From NCBI GenBank assembly GCA_965223485.1, contig OZ244993.1:2108001-2172000 (forward strand): a stretch of 64,000 bases of DNA. The letters run 5' to 3'. This stretch comes from VXPQ01 sp965223485 (GTDB lineage Bacteria > Bacteroidota > Rhodothermia > Rhodothermales > VXPQ01). Both the position numbers and the translations under genes were made by a program. Positions 50,982 to 60,205 of this stretch are shown in pieces. The first letter of the stretch is position 1. Every line of letters begins with the position of its first letter. The notes under the pieces are model-generated. The model had not been told where the DNA came from and made no database searches. It was given only the letters and a program-made list of their open reading frames with translations.

Positions 50982-52271
50982 ATGCGAGGCATCTTGTCCT
51001 GTAGTGCTCTGTTCGGCCGGTGGATTGCGCCGTGCCTGCCCGTTGTATGCTGTCTGCTTTGGGCGGGAGGATGCGCGAACGAACCGCGCCCGGAGGAAGC
51101 CCTGAATGGGCAGGGAGCGAATGCCAACCAGCCCATGTCCCTTGCTGCCCGGCATTTTATCCGGTTGAGCAGCGAAGCGCTGGAACGGAACGATTTTGCG
51201 CAGGCTTTTGCTTTTACCGACAGCGTAGCCGCTCTGGCGCCGGAACTTGCGGATATCCCGTTTCTGCGCGGCCGTATTTATGCCGGATTGCACCGCCTCG
51301 ATAAAGCGGATTCGGCGTATCGGGCGACGCTTGCGATTCGCCCATCCTATCCTGGCGCCTGGAATAATCTGGGCAATACGGCCTGGCTCCGGCAAGAGTA
51401 TGGAAAATCTGTGGGATACTACCGCCGCGAGCTGGAGATTGCACCCGATCCCCGTCCCTGGCTGGGTATTGCCCGCGCATACATCGAACTGGGCAAGACG
51501 GACAGCGCCCACTATGCTTTCGGACAGGCGCTTACCCTCGACAGCACCTTTGCCCAGGCTCATTTCGGGGTGGCCCTGTTACTGGACGATCTTGGGGACT
51601 TCGAGGGGGCGCTTCACAGCGCCCGGCGTGCGCTTGCTCATGCGCCCGGTAACCACGAATATCGTTATCATGAGGCTTCCTATCTCGTCAAACTCGGGCG
51701 GTGGGACGAGGCGCTGGCTCCGTTGCAAGCAGTTGCACAGGAATGGCCCTGGCATCAGGGCGCTCATTACAACATGGCCCAGGTTCTGATGCGCCTTGGC
51801 TATACGGAAGAGGCACAGGCGGTTCAGGAGTATGCCGAGGAACTCCGTGCGCTCCAGGCGCAAATTACGAACCAGACGACGGCCTCCCGAACGTATGCCG
51901 AAGATCCCTATGCGCATGCCGGACTGGGTGCGTTATTGCGGAAAGCCCGTCGTTACGACGAAGCCATGCAGGCCTACAGTGTGGCGCTTTATCTGGACCC
52001 CGGCAACCCCGATTTCCGTAACAATGTGGCCGTGCTGCATTTGCTGCGAGGCGACACCCTTTCCGCCATTCGATCGTTCCGGATCCTCGTGCAGGCAGAT
52101 ACGTCAAATACCCATGCGCTGATCAATCTGGGAAGTCTGTATGCATTGTCCGGGGATCCCGAGAATGCGCGCAGGACCTGGGAAGCCGCCTTGCGCATTG
52201 AACCGGACAATCAGGTAGCGCTCCGATCGCTGGCGAAACTCGCGTCCTCCGAACGGCTTTTCCAACCGTAA
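50982..52271 (+). CDS. Array B TPR lipoprotein 3
   Basis: 429 residues, start 4 nt after the previous stop. The signal is long and cysteine-rich (CLPVVCCLLWAGGC), with the lipobox AGGC. TPR repeats fill the rest, with DIPFLRGRIYAGLHRLDKADSAYRATL and the family stretch EWPWHQGAHYNMAQVLMRLGYTEEAQAV. It ends with a complete set of repeats (ALINLGSLYALSGDPENARRTWEAALRIEPDN). The short receptor gene follows 13 nt later. Confidence 0.86.
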   Translation: MRGILSCSALFGRWIAPCLPVVCCLLWAGGCANEPRPEEALNGQGANANQPMSLAARHFIRLSSEALERNDFAQAFAFTDSVAALAPELADIPFLRGRIYAGLHRLDKADSAYRATLAIRPSYPGAWNNLGNTAWLRQEYGKSVGYYRRELEIAPDPRPWLGIARAYIELGKTDSAHYAFGQALTLDSTFAQAHFGVALLLDDLGDFEGALHSARRALAHAPGNHEYRYHEASYLVKLGRWDEALAPLQAVAQEWPWHQGAHYNMAQVLMRLGYTEEAQAVQEYAEELRALQAQITNQTTASRTYAEDPYAHAGLGALLRKARRYDEAMQAYSVALYLDPGNPDFRNNVAVLHLLRGDTLSAIRSFRILVQADTSNTHALINLGSLYALSGDPENARRTWEAALRIEPDNQVALRSLAKLASSERLFQP

Positions 52272-52284
52272 AACCGGACGTGTG

Positions 52285-54570
52285 ATGTTGTCGTGCATCG
52301 AAAGCGGGCGTATTCTCCGGTGGGGGTTTATGGCTGTCGCGGGCCTGACCATGGTGACGACTCCGGGGCTGTTGCTTGAAGCGAGGGCGCAATCCGCTTC
52401 GATTCGCGGTTTCGTTACGGTGGATCCGGGCGGAGAATCCCTGCAGGGCGTCAACCTGACGATCGACAACATGACCGGCGGGTTGGAGGGTGCGGTTTCG
52501 AACGGGGACGGCTTTTTTCTCATAGGCCGTATCTCGCCCGGACGGTACACGCTCCGGGCTTCCTTTATCGGGTTCGTCACCTATGTCGATACGCTGGACA
52601 TCGAGGCCGACGATCGCCTGCTGGTCAATATCGTGCTGCGGGAAGACGAGATGGCGATGGAAGGCATTTCCGTGGAGGCGAAGCGTGACGATGGCGCAGC
52701 ACGCGTGACTGCCGGACAGCAAACCATCCGCCCCCAGGATATCGATCTCATTCCTTCGCCAGACATTTCGGGCGATCTGGTTTCCTACCTTTCCACGATC
52801 CCCAGCGTGGTGTTGATGGGCGACCGGGGCGGACAGGTATTTATCCGGGGCGGCGAGCCTACGCAAAACCTGACGTTGCTCGACGGGATCGAGATTTTTC
52901 AGCCCTTCCATGTTCTGGGTTTTTATTCGGCCTTTTCTTCCGAAATCGTCAGCCGGGCCGATGTCTACGCCGGGGGGTTCGGCAGTGAATTTTCGGGAAG
53001 AATATCCTCGGTCATCGATGTGCATTCGCGGAACGGAAACAAGCGCGGATTTAATGCTTCTGCGGCGTTGTCGCCCTTTACCAGTGCGGGGCATCTCGAA
53101 GGGCCCATCCTTCCTGGCCGCATATCTTTTCTGGGCGCCGCCCGGTATTCGATGCTGGACCAGTTGGCTTCCCGGTACGTTTCTGCGCCGCTCCCCTATG
53201 TATTCGATGACGTATTCGGAAAAATACATATGCGCATAGGACCGAATCGTCAGCTTTCCGTGACGGGCCTGAAGACGTTCGACCGGGGCACGCTTACGCC
53301 CACCGATGATGTGTTCCGGCGGAACGACGAGGTCAGCTGGCGCAACACGGCGCTCGGGGTGCGATATCTCGTGGCGCCGCGTATTCTTCCCATTCTGAGC
53401 GAAGTGCTTGCGTCCGTATCACGCCTCGAAAGCACCTTTGGCCCCCGTGACGAGCCGACCCGGACCTCTGACCTCGAGTTGTTCAACCTCGCCGTCAATA
53501 TGACGAATTTCGGCCAGCGTACGGAGATAAAGTGGGGATTTTTTCTGCGTACGCCCCTGACGGAAACCGTGTTAGGGGGCTTGTTTCAGGACCTTACGAT
53601 AGGGCGGGGCGCCCCAACGAACGTGGGGGCGTATGTCGAACCCGAGATATATGTCGGCGCCGGGATGTACGTGCGCCCGGGGCTCACCGTGCAAACGATG
53701 GGAAGTACGGGCGATTACTTCGAACCCCGGTTGCGGCTACGCCTCCAACGCGGCGTTCAGCAGTGGAGCGCGGCGGCGGGCATCTACCGGCAGGTGACCG
53801 TGGGCCTGAGCGACCGACGTGACGCCACCAACATTTTTACGGCATGGGCGCAAACACCCTCCAGCGACGCCATGCGCTCCATGCATGCGCTGCTCGGATA
53901 CCGGGTAGAACCGACTCCCTGGCTGGAATGCTCCATCGAGGGGTTTTACAAGAACATGGACAACATCTTCATTGGGGAGTGGACCGCGTTTCCCGGCTTC
54001 ACCACGCGCTTGCAGGAGGCCCATGGCGATGCATACGGATTTGATTTGCGCATGGAAGTGCGGCGCTCCCGTTTTTACGGATTCGTAAACTACGGGCTGT
54101 CTTCTACCCGGTACGAGATCGATCCGGAGAGTCCGGCGGTGGCGAATCCCGGGCGGTTCCGCCCGCCCCACGACCGGCGCCACCAGGTCAACGTGCTGGG
54201 GAAGACCACGGTATACGGATTCGATATCAGCGCCCGGTGGCAATTCGGCTCAGGATTGCCGTACACGCCGGTCGAGGGATTCGATGGTTTCGTGCTCATG
54301 GACGGCCCCGTTGCCGTCAGAAACGTGCGTGGATTTCCCCGTGTCATCTACGAAAGCATTCCCTACCGGGGCGTGCTCCCGACCTATCACAGGCTGGACA
54401 TTACCGTGGAACGGGCGTTCGACGTAGCCCTGGGGGCGGAAATGACGGTGCAGGCGGGTGTGATGAATGCCTATGACCGGGCGAATCTTTTTTCCCTGGA
54501 CCTGCTCACTGCCCAGCGTACCGATCAATTGCCCATCGTGCCCATTGTCGGCCTGAAGGTCGAATTTTAA
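52285..54570 (+). CDS. Array B short TonB-receptor-like outer-membrane protein
   Basis: 761 residues, homologue of the array A short receptor. The signal ends EARAQ. It has a CarboxypepD_reg-like domain (ASIRGFVTVDPGGESLQGVNLTI) and a plug with GAARVTAGQQTIRPQDIDLIPSPDISGDLVSYLSTIPSVV and VFIRGGEPTQNLTLLDGIEIFQPFHVLGFYSAF. The barrel ends LPIVPIVGLKVEF. GTG (52282) and ATG (52285) are adjacent starts. A DUF4249 gene follows 9 nt later, as in array A. Confidence 0.85.
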   Translation: MLSCIESGRILRWGFMAVAGLTMVTTPGLLLEARAQSASIRGFVTVDPGGESLQGVNLTIDNMTGGLEGAVSNGDGFFLIGRISPGRYTLRASFIGFVTYVDTLDIEADDRLLVNIVLREDEMAMEGISVEAKRDDGAARVTAGQQTIRPQDIDLIPSPDISGDLVSYLSTIPSVVLMGDRGGQVFIRGGEPTQNLTLLDGIEIFQPFHVLGFYSAFSSEIVSRADVYAGGFGSEFSGRISSVIDVHSRNGNKRGFNASAALSPFTSAGHLEGPILPGRISFLGAARYSMLDQLASRYVSAPLPYVFDDVFGKIHMRIGPNRQLSVTGLKTFDRGTLTPTDDVFRRNDEVSWRNTALGVRYLVAPRILPILSEVLASVSRLESTFGPRDEPTRTSDLELFNLAVNMTNFGQRTEIKWGFFLRTPLTETVLGGLFQDLTIGRGAPTNVGAYVEPEIYVGAGMYVRPGLTVQTMGSTGDYFEPRLRLRLQRGVQQWSAAAGIYRQVTVGLSDRRDATNIFTAWAQTPSSDAMRSMHALLGYRVEPTPWLECSIEGFYKNMDNIFIGEWTAFPGFTTRLQEAHGDAYGFDLRMEVRRSRFYGFVNYGLSSTRYEIDPESPAVANPGRFRPPHDRRHQVNVLGKTTVYGFDISARWQFGSGLPYTPVEGFDGFVLMDGPVAVRNVRGFPRVIYESIPYRGVLPTYHRLDITVERAFDVALGAEMTVQAGVMNAYDRANLFSLDLLTAQRTDQLPIVPIVGLKVEF

Positions 54571-54579
54571 GATATTTCC

Positions 54580-55668
54580 ATGAATGACATGCGAAACAGG
54601 GCGTTTGCGCGGATTCTTGCAATGGCGATGTTCCCGGGTTTGCTGCTGGCGACCGCCGGTTGCGAGGAGAGCGTGGATGCTATTACAGGGACCGAAATCC
54701 CCTTCACGATCTGGGGCTTTCTGGACTCCGCCGCCGACACACAGTACGTACGGGTCTTCGAAGTCGCCGATCAACTGATTCCCGACCGGGATGCGAAGAT
54801 CGACGCGCGCGTATTTTCCACTAATCGTACGACGGGCAATCGCCGGGAATGGACGTACGAGAGGGTGCATTTCGACAGCCTGATCACCGGACATTTTTTC
54901 AGGGCTCCGTTCCGTCCGGAGCATGAGGAGCGTTATCTGCTCGAAGTGGTACGCTCGGACGGCGAAACGGCCAGTGCTGAGGTGACCGTACCGCCTGCCG
55001 CAAATTTCACCCTTGAAACCGGCGAGTCAAGCGTTACCATTCCTGTCTTTATCGAAGGCAACGTACCGAATCTCATCGGGCTGCGCGTGACGTACCACGC
55101 GATCAATGTTCCACCTCCTCAGGCCTGGCCGCAGGGTACTCCGGTTGCCCCGGCCGTGCAGTTGCCGGTTATCGTTTCGTACGACGACCGGGTCGAGCGC
55201 ATTCCCGGAGGCTGGCGCTTCACGATCGACATGGATCGGGATTTCGAGATCGTACGGCGCGCCTACCAGATCAACTGCCTGATCACCGATCCGGAAGAAA
55301 GCGCCCCGGACGTATGGCTCCGGAAGATGGAGTTTTCGGGCCTGATTGCGGATTCGGCATGGGCGCCGCCCGGAGGGGTTTTCGATGCGAACGTACTTGC
55401 GGTGCCGGGTACGTTTTCCAACGTGAAGAACGGCTACGGTTTCTTCGGAGCCGGGGAGGGCATAGGCAGGGTATGGACCCCTGCAACGGAAACGAGTCTT
55501 CAGGCCGGATATAACTTCCTGCCCAAATGCACGGGGCTGTTCCCCACTAACGTACCGGAGTGCCACAATCCTCCCGTGCCCTGCGTGAGCGAGATATTTC
55601 AGGGAATCGAAGGCTTTGCCCGGGGAAAGACCGGAAACGTATTGCATCCGAGAGGCAAACGTCGTTAA
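54580..55668 (+). CDS. Array B DUF4249-family lipoprotein
   Basis: 362 residues, lipobox TAGC. It starts EESVDAITGTEIPFTIWGFLDSAADTQYVRVFEVADQLIPDRDAKIDARVFSTNRTTG, clearly related to the array A DUF4249 protein. The shared end is WAPPGGVFDANVLAVPGTFSNVKNGYGFFGAG. A C-terminal extension of about 60 residues carries four cysteines (KCTGLF, ECHNPPVPC) and a basic tail, absent from array A. It closes array B. Confidence 0.8.
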   Translation: MNDMRNRAFARILAMAMFPGLLLATAGCEESVDAITGTEIPFTIWGFLDSAADTQYVRVFEVADQLIPDRDAKIDARVFSTNRTTGNRREWTYERVHFDSLITGHFFRAPFRPEHEERYLLEVVRSDGETASAEVTVPPAANFTLETGESSVTIPVFIEGNVPNLIGLRVTYHAINVPPPQAWPQGTPVAPAVQLPVIVSYDDRVERIPGGWRFTIDMDRDFEIVRRAYQINCLITDPEESAPDVWLRKMEFSGLIADSAWAPPGGVFDANVLAVPGTFSNVKNGYGFFGAGEGIGRVWTPATETSLQAGYNFLPKCTGLFPTNVPECHNPPVPCVSEIFQGIEGFARGKTGNVLHPRGKRR

Positions 55669-55754
55669 CTACAGGTCGAATGACCGGGGTGCGAGCGTTG
55701 TAGTCGGAACCGGTTTGTATATTTTCCACATAGCTCTCGCCATTTCTGACCGCC

Positions 55755-57473
55755 ATGCGACACATCATCAGCCCCAATGTATACGATGTCGCCGTGGTCG
55801 GCTCCGGCGCCGGAGGGGGCATGGCGGCGTACGTGCTTGCTGAGGCGGGCGCGAATGTGGCGATGCTGGAAGCCGGCCCGATGTGGGACGCCGCCACGGA
55901 CGGCGACATGTTTACCTGGAACTACGCTTCGCCGAGGCGAGGGGCCAATTCGAAAGAGAAGCCGTTCGGGGAGTTCGACGGGTGCATCGGCGGCTGGGAG
56001 ATTGAGGGCGAGCCGTACACCCATGCGCCCGGCACGGAGTGGGATTGGTTCAGGGCGCGCATGTTGGGCGGGCGTACGAACCACTGGGGGCGCATTTCGT
56101 TGCGGTTCGGTCCGGACGACTTCCGCGGATACAGCCTCGACGGTCTTGGGGACGACTGGCCCATAAGGTACGACGACATGGCGCCGTGGTACGACAAGGT
56201 GGATCGGCTCGTCGGGATTTTCGGCAACCGGGATGGCTTTTACAACGAACCGGACGGCGACTTTTTGCCGCCTCCGGCGCCGCGTCTGCACGAACTGCTC
56301 GTGATGCAGGGCGCTGCCAAAATGGGTATCCCTGTCCTGGCGAACCGTCTTTCTGTCCTGACGAAGCCGCACAATGGCCGGCCTGCTTGTCACTTCTGTT
56401 CACAATGCGGGCGCGGCTGCGCTACGGGTTCAAATTTTTCCTCGCCGTCGGTCTTGTTGCCTCCGGCCCTGAGTACAGGGCGGTTGACCATCGTGGACAA
56501 TGCTATGGCGCGGGAGGTCATCACAGATCAGGAGGGACTGGCTACCGGTGTGTCGTATGTTAACCGGAACGACATGCAGGAGTACACGGTGCGTGCACGT
56601 ACCGTGGTACTGGCGGCCAGCGCGTGCGAAACGGCGCGGTTGCTTATGAATTCGACATCGCCCCGGCACCCGGCCGGCCTCGGCAATTCGAGCGGTGCGG
56701 TAGGGCGGTATCTCATGGATTCCACAGGCGCCAGCGTGGCCGGAATCTTTCCGCAGCTTGTCGGGCGTACGCCGTACAATGAAGATGGCGTTGGCGGGGC
56801 GCACATTTACATTCCCTGGTTCGGGTATGACACAAAGCGCGATTTCGCCCGTGGATATCATCTCGAAGTATGGGGGGGACGCCAGCAACCCGACTATGGC
56901 TTCATGGGCGGCATTCACACGATCAATAACCTGTTCGAGAATCGTCCCCGGGGCGGGGGCGGCTACGGGATGCAGCTCAAGCAGGATTACCGGGATTTGT
57001 ACGGGTCCGTAGTTGGTTTTTCTGCCCGTGGCGAGATGGTTGCCCGGTACGATAACTATTGCGAAATCGACCCGGATGTCGTGGACAAGTACGGCATCCC
57101 CGTACTGCGTTTCCATGTGCGCTGGAGCGACGAAGAGCATCTCCAGATCAAGCATGCCCAGGAGGTGAGCCGCGACCTTGTCGAAGCGATGGGGGGTGAA
57201 GTGCTGACGCCCATGCCGTCGAAGGAAGAGGGGTACGGCATTTTGGCTCCGGGGAGTATCATCCATGAAGTAGGCGCGGTGCGCATGGGAGACGATCCGG
57301 CAAAGGCCCCGCTCAATGCGTGGTGTCAGGCGCACGACGCAAGGAACGTCTTTGTGACGGATGGGGCGCCTTTCGTGTCGCAGGCGCACAAAAACACGAC
57401 ATGGACCATTCTGGCGCTGGCGTGGCGCACGGCGGATCATATTGTCGAACTCCGCAACGCAGGTGACTTGTAG
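55755..57473 (+). CDS. GMC-family FAD oxidoreductase (gluconate-dehydrogenase large-subunit-like)
   Basis: A 572-residue flavoprotein. The FAD-binding motif is VAVVGSGAGGGMAAYVLAEAG near residues 12-32, followed by MLGGRTNHWGRISLRFGPDDF. A cysteine cluster CHFCSQCGRGC near residues 214-224 resembles that of membrane-linked gluconate/sugar dehydrogenases. The C-terminus HEVGAVRMG and FVTDGAPFVSQAHKNTTWTILALAWRTADHI carries the active-site His-Asn pair. It has no signal of its own; the partner encoded next has a twin-Arg signal and may carry it across. It should oxidise a sugar hydroxyl to a keto group; substrate unknown. Confidence 0.88.
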   Translation: MRHIISPNVYDVAVVGSGAGGGMAAYVLAEAGANVAMLEAGPMWDAATDGDMFTWNYASPRRGANSKEKPFGEFDGCIGGWEIEGEPYTHAPGTEWDWFRARMLGGRTNHWGRISLRFGPDDFRGYSLDGLGDDWPIRYDDMAPWYDKVDRLVGIFGNRDGFYNEPDGDFLPPPAPRLHELLVMQGAAKMGIPVLANRLSVLTKPHNGRPACHFCSQCGRGCATGSNFSSPSVLLPPALSTGRLTIVDNAMAREVITDQEGLATGVSYVNRNDMQEYTVRARTVVLAASACETARLLMNSTSPRHPAGLGNSSGAVGRYLMDSTGASVAGIFPQLVGRTPYNEDGVGGAHIYIPWFGYDTKRDFARGYHLEVWGGRQQPDYGFMGGIHTINNLFENRPRGGGGYGMQLKQDYRDLYGSVVGFSARGEMVARYDNYCEIDPDVVDKYGIPVLRFHVRWSDEEHLQIKHAQEVSRDLVEAMGGEVLTPMPSKEEGYGILAPGSIIHEVGAVRMGDDPAKAPLNAWCQAHDARNVFVTDGAPFVSQAHKNTTWTILALAWRTADHIVELRNAGDL

Positions 57474-57523
57474 TTCCGAACCACGCCGGATGCATTGACA
57501 TTGAATCGATAGCACGTTGCCCT

Positions 57524-58147
57524 ATGGATCGCCGAGAATCGCTTAAACTGCTGGCCTTGGCCTTGTCGGCCACGGCGCCCGGCGTACTGACGGCAGCCGG
57601 ATGCCGGTGGACCGCTTCAGATGCCGAACGCGCTGCTCGAGAGGCGGAAGAGGCCCGTTCCCGGGGGGATTTTTCTCCGCAGTTTTTTACGGACGAGGAA
57701 TACGAGACGGTGCGTATTCTTGCGGACATGATTATTCCGGCAGACGACCGTTCAGGCAGTGCGACAGATGTGGGCGTGCCGGAATTCATCGACTTTATCG
57801 TGATGGATATGCCGGGTATGCAGGACCCCATGCGCCAGGGGTTGGCCTGGCTGGATGCCTGGTCCCGGGAACGGTTCGGGGCGCCGTTTGCGGCGTGTTC
57901 CGATGCACAGCGCGTTGATCTGGTCGATGCGATCGCCTGGCCCGAGGATGCCGACCCGGCGCTTACGGCTGGCGTGCTCTTTTTCAACTTCTTCCGCGAT
58001 TTGACTGCTTCGGGGTTCTGGACTACGGAGGCGGGCATGGCCGATCTGGGCTATATGGGGAACGTGTTTGTGCATGAGTGGACGGGCGCCCCGAAATCCG
58101 AGATCGAACGGCTGGGGTTGTCGGAAGCGCCCTGGAAGACGTTGTGA
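57524..58147 (+). CDS. Gluconate 2-dehydrogenase subunit 3-like protein
   Basis: 207 residues. The N-terminus MDRRESLKLLALALSATAPGVLTAAGC has twin Arg plus a hydrophobic stretch and a lipobox-like TAAGC, so Tat export is likely. The mature domain (FFTDEEYETVRILADMIIPADDRSGSATDVGVPEFIDFIVMD) is the subunit-3 fold that partners GMC dehydrogenases. It lies 50 nt after the large subunit. The order large subunit then subunit 3 and the single signal peptide support hitchhiker export. Confidence 0.87.
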   Translation: MDRRESLKLLALALSATAPGVLTAAGCRWTASDAERAAREAEEARSRGDFSPQFFTDEEYETVRILADMIIPADDRSGSATDVGVPEFIDFIVMDMPGMQDPMRQGLAWLDAWSRERFGAPFAACSDAQRVDLVDAIAWPEDADPALTAGVLFFNFFRDLTASGFWTTEAGMADLGYMGNVFVHEWTGAPKSEIERLGLSEAPWKTL

Positions 58148-58165
58148 GGAGACCGGCGGGAGATG

Positions 58166-58188
58166 GGCGGCAAGGCCGGGGGGCCGCC
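58166..58188 (+). other. GC-rich hairpin between subunit 3 and TIM-barrel gene
   Basis: GGCGGC (58166-58171) pairs with GCCGCC (58183-58188). No T-run follows, so it may be an mRNA processing or stability element. A terminator is less likely. Confidence 0.3.
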
Positions 58189-58230
58189 GGACCCTTTGAT
58201 TACGCTTTTTGAACCAAAATCTGTATAACC

Positions 58231-59169
58231 ATGCAACGACGTCGTTTTCTGCGTTCCCTTGCGGCTGCCTCAGCAGCTCTTCCATTGGCCCATACGGGCC
58301 TCGCGGCCGGTTTGTACGGGGGTACCGTACGTTCCGGTTTTTCCGGAGCCCGCCCCGAATTCACGCTCGACTATGCTCCTCATTTCGGCATGTTCAGGCA
58401 TCATGCAGGCGACGATCTGCTCGACCAACTTCGTTTTATGGCGGAGATGGGGTTCCGGTCGATGGAAGACAATGGCATGGCGGGTCGTACTCCCGAGATG
58501 CAGGAGGCTATTGCGCAGGAAATGACTCGTCTCAATATGCGAATGGGCGTATTCGTTGCTCACAGGATCGACTGGCAGCAGGCCAATCTGGCAAGCGGCG
58601 ATCCGGCCAGGCGAGAGGAGTTTCTGGATGACATCCGCGCGGCAGTGGACGTGGCGAAGCGCGTCAACGCTACGTGGATGACGGTGGTGCCCGGGCGAGT
58701 GGACCAGCGCCAGGAGATGGAATACCAGACAGTGCATGTGGTGGAATCGCTGAAGCGCGCGGCGGAGATTCTGGAGCCGCATGGCATGGTCATGGTCCTC
58801 GAACCCCTGAACTGGTGGTCGAATCACCCCGGCATGTTTCTAAGCCGGGCGCCCCAGGCATACATGATATGCAAGCATGTAGACAGCCCTGCCTGCAAGA
58901 TTCTCTTCGATATCTACCACCAGCAGATTAGCGAGGGGAACCTGATCCCGAACATCGAGAAATCATGGGATGAGATCGGCTATTTCCAGATCGGCGACAA
59001 TCCGGGCCGGAAGGAACCGACCACGGGCGAGATCAACTACGGCAACGTGTTCAAATACATCCACGAGCGGGGGTATACGGATATCCTCGGGATGGAGCAT
59101 GGGAATGCCCAGCCCGACAAGGAAGGGGAACAGGCGCTGATCGATGCGTACGTTTCGGTGGATCCGTAA
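58231..59169 (+). CDS. Tat-exported TIM-barrel sugar isomerase/epimerase-like protein
   Basis: 312 residues of the hydroxypyruvate-isomerase/xylose-isomerase-like TIM-barrel family. It begins MQRRRFLRSLAAASAALPLAH, a twin-arginine signal, so it acts in the periplasm. Metal-ligand landmarks are Glu in VMVLEPLNWWSNH, Asp in ILFDIYHQQISEGN, the Gln/Asp/Arg of IGDNPGRKEPTTGEINY, and Glu in LGMEHGNAQPD. The GMC dehydrogenase pair lies just upstream. A periplasmic isomerase next to a sugar dehydrogenase suggests processing of an oxidised sugar; this is inference. Confidence 0.85.
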   Translation: MQRRRFLRSLAAASAALPLAHTGLAAGLYGGTVRSGFSGARPEFTLDYAPHFGMFRHHAGDDLLDQLRFMAEMGFRSMEDNGMAGRTPEMQEAIAQEMTRLNMRMGVFVAHRIDWQQANLASGDPARREEFLDDIRAAVDVAKRVNATWMTVVPGRVDQRQEMEYQTVHVVESLKRAAEILEPHGMVMVLEPLNWWSNHPGMFLSRAPQAYMICKHVDSPACKILFDIYHQQISEGNLIPNIEKSWDEIGYFQIGDNPGRKEPTTGEINYGNVFKYIHERGYTDILGMEHGNAQPDKEGEQALIDAYVSVDP

Positions 59170-59197
59170 GGGGAGAGAGGGCAGCCGTCTTTTTCGC

Positions 59198-60205
59198 TCA
59201 GAACTGATGAAACCTTTGCGAGATAAACTCCAGAACTACAGGCAGGCTTTCGCGCCAATAGGTCCAGGTATGGCCGCCATCGCGGACACGAAATTCATGA
59301 GGAATTTCACGTTCTCGCAGGGCGATGTGGACCAGCGAATTCCCTTCGTAGAGAAAGTCGTCGTCACCGCAATCGATGAACCAGCGCACGGATTTGATGT
59401 CATCCACAGGCAAGCTTTCGATTAGCGAAATGGCATTGTGCCGGTTGACGTATTCTTCAATTTGCGCATCGGAGATTCCCGCAATATCGATGCCCCTGCG
59501 TTCCATCGTCCCCTTGTATTGCTGCACCGACCGGGAGCCTGTAGAAGCACTCAAGGGCGCAGCCGACGAAAAAAGATCCGGTCGGTGAAGGGCATACATG
59601 AAGGAGCCGCCACCGCCCATCGAGAGACCGGCTACGGCCCTGTAGCGCTTTTCGCTTTTAATTCTGAATTTTTCTTCCACGTGCGGCATCAATTCTTCAA
59701 AGAAGAAGTCCTCATACCGCCACGTATTGGTAATGTCGTTGAAATATCCCCGCTGGCCTGTACTGGCATCCGGCATGATAATGACCATTGGCGTCGCCTT
59801 GCCCTCCCGGATCGCTTTATCGGCAATATGAAGCACCTCGCCGAATTGTACCCATCCCGTTTGGTCGTCCCCTCCTCCGTGTAAAAGGTAAAGAACGGGA
59901 TAACTACGCTCGGATGAAGCGTAATCCGGCGGTAGATAGACAGCATATTGCTTCTCGGAATCGAGAATTTCGCTTGTTATCGAAAGGTTGTCGTGCACCG
60001 TCCCATGCTGTGCATTTGCTGTAAGCGTAAGGCTCCACAGCAGAACAAGGAATACCATGACGGGCTTGAAAGAGGAATATTTCTTCAATAGCCGGCGGCA
60101 TCTTCCGGAATTCGGCAACGCCGGGTCCGGCGTCACCGAAACATTCCTGAACGTGTGCCCTGGTGCATCTTCTCCGAGTATGAAATGGCGAAGCATCGCA
60201 TTCAC
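59198..60205 (-). CDS. Exported esterase D/feruloyl-esterase-like hydrolase
   Basis: 335 residues from the ATG at 60205, overlapping the upstream cytochrome gene in ATGA. A TTG at 60088 (MKKYSSFKPVMVFLVLLW...) or an ATG at 60058 would give a compact signal peptide ending TANAQ, so the real start may be one of those. The hydrolase domain has the oxyanion HGGGDD, the nucleophile elbow GLSMG (Ser195), Asp near residue 282 in CGDDDFLYEG and His312 in DGGHTWTYW, so the triad is complete. Family members remove acyl or feruloyl groups from sugars. Confidence 0.82.
   Translation of the reverse strand: MNAMLRHFILGEDAPGHTFRNVSVTPDPALPNSGRCRRLLKKYSSFKPVMVFLVLLWSLTLTANAQHGTVHDNLSITSEILDSEKQYAVYLPPDYASSERSYPVLYLLHGGGDDQTGWVQFGEVLHIADKAIREGKATPMVIIMPDASTGQRGYFNDITNTWRYEDFFFEELMPHVEEKFRIKSEKRYRAVAGLSMGGGGSFMYALHRPDLFSSAAPLSASTGSRSVQQYKGTMERRGIDIAGISDAQIEEYVNRHNAISLIESLPVDDIKSVRWFIDCGDDDFLYEGNSLVHIALREREIPHEFRVRDGGHTWTYWRESLPVVLEFISQRFHQF

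Noticed and set aside
21249..55668. SusC/SusD polysaccharide utilisation locus
   Set aside because: No SusD-like lipoprotein, glycoside hydrolase, lyase or sulfatase is encoded in either array.
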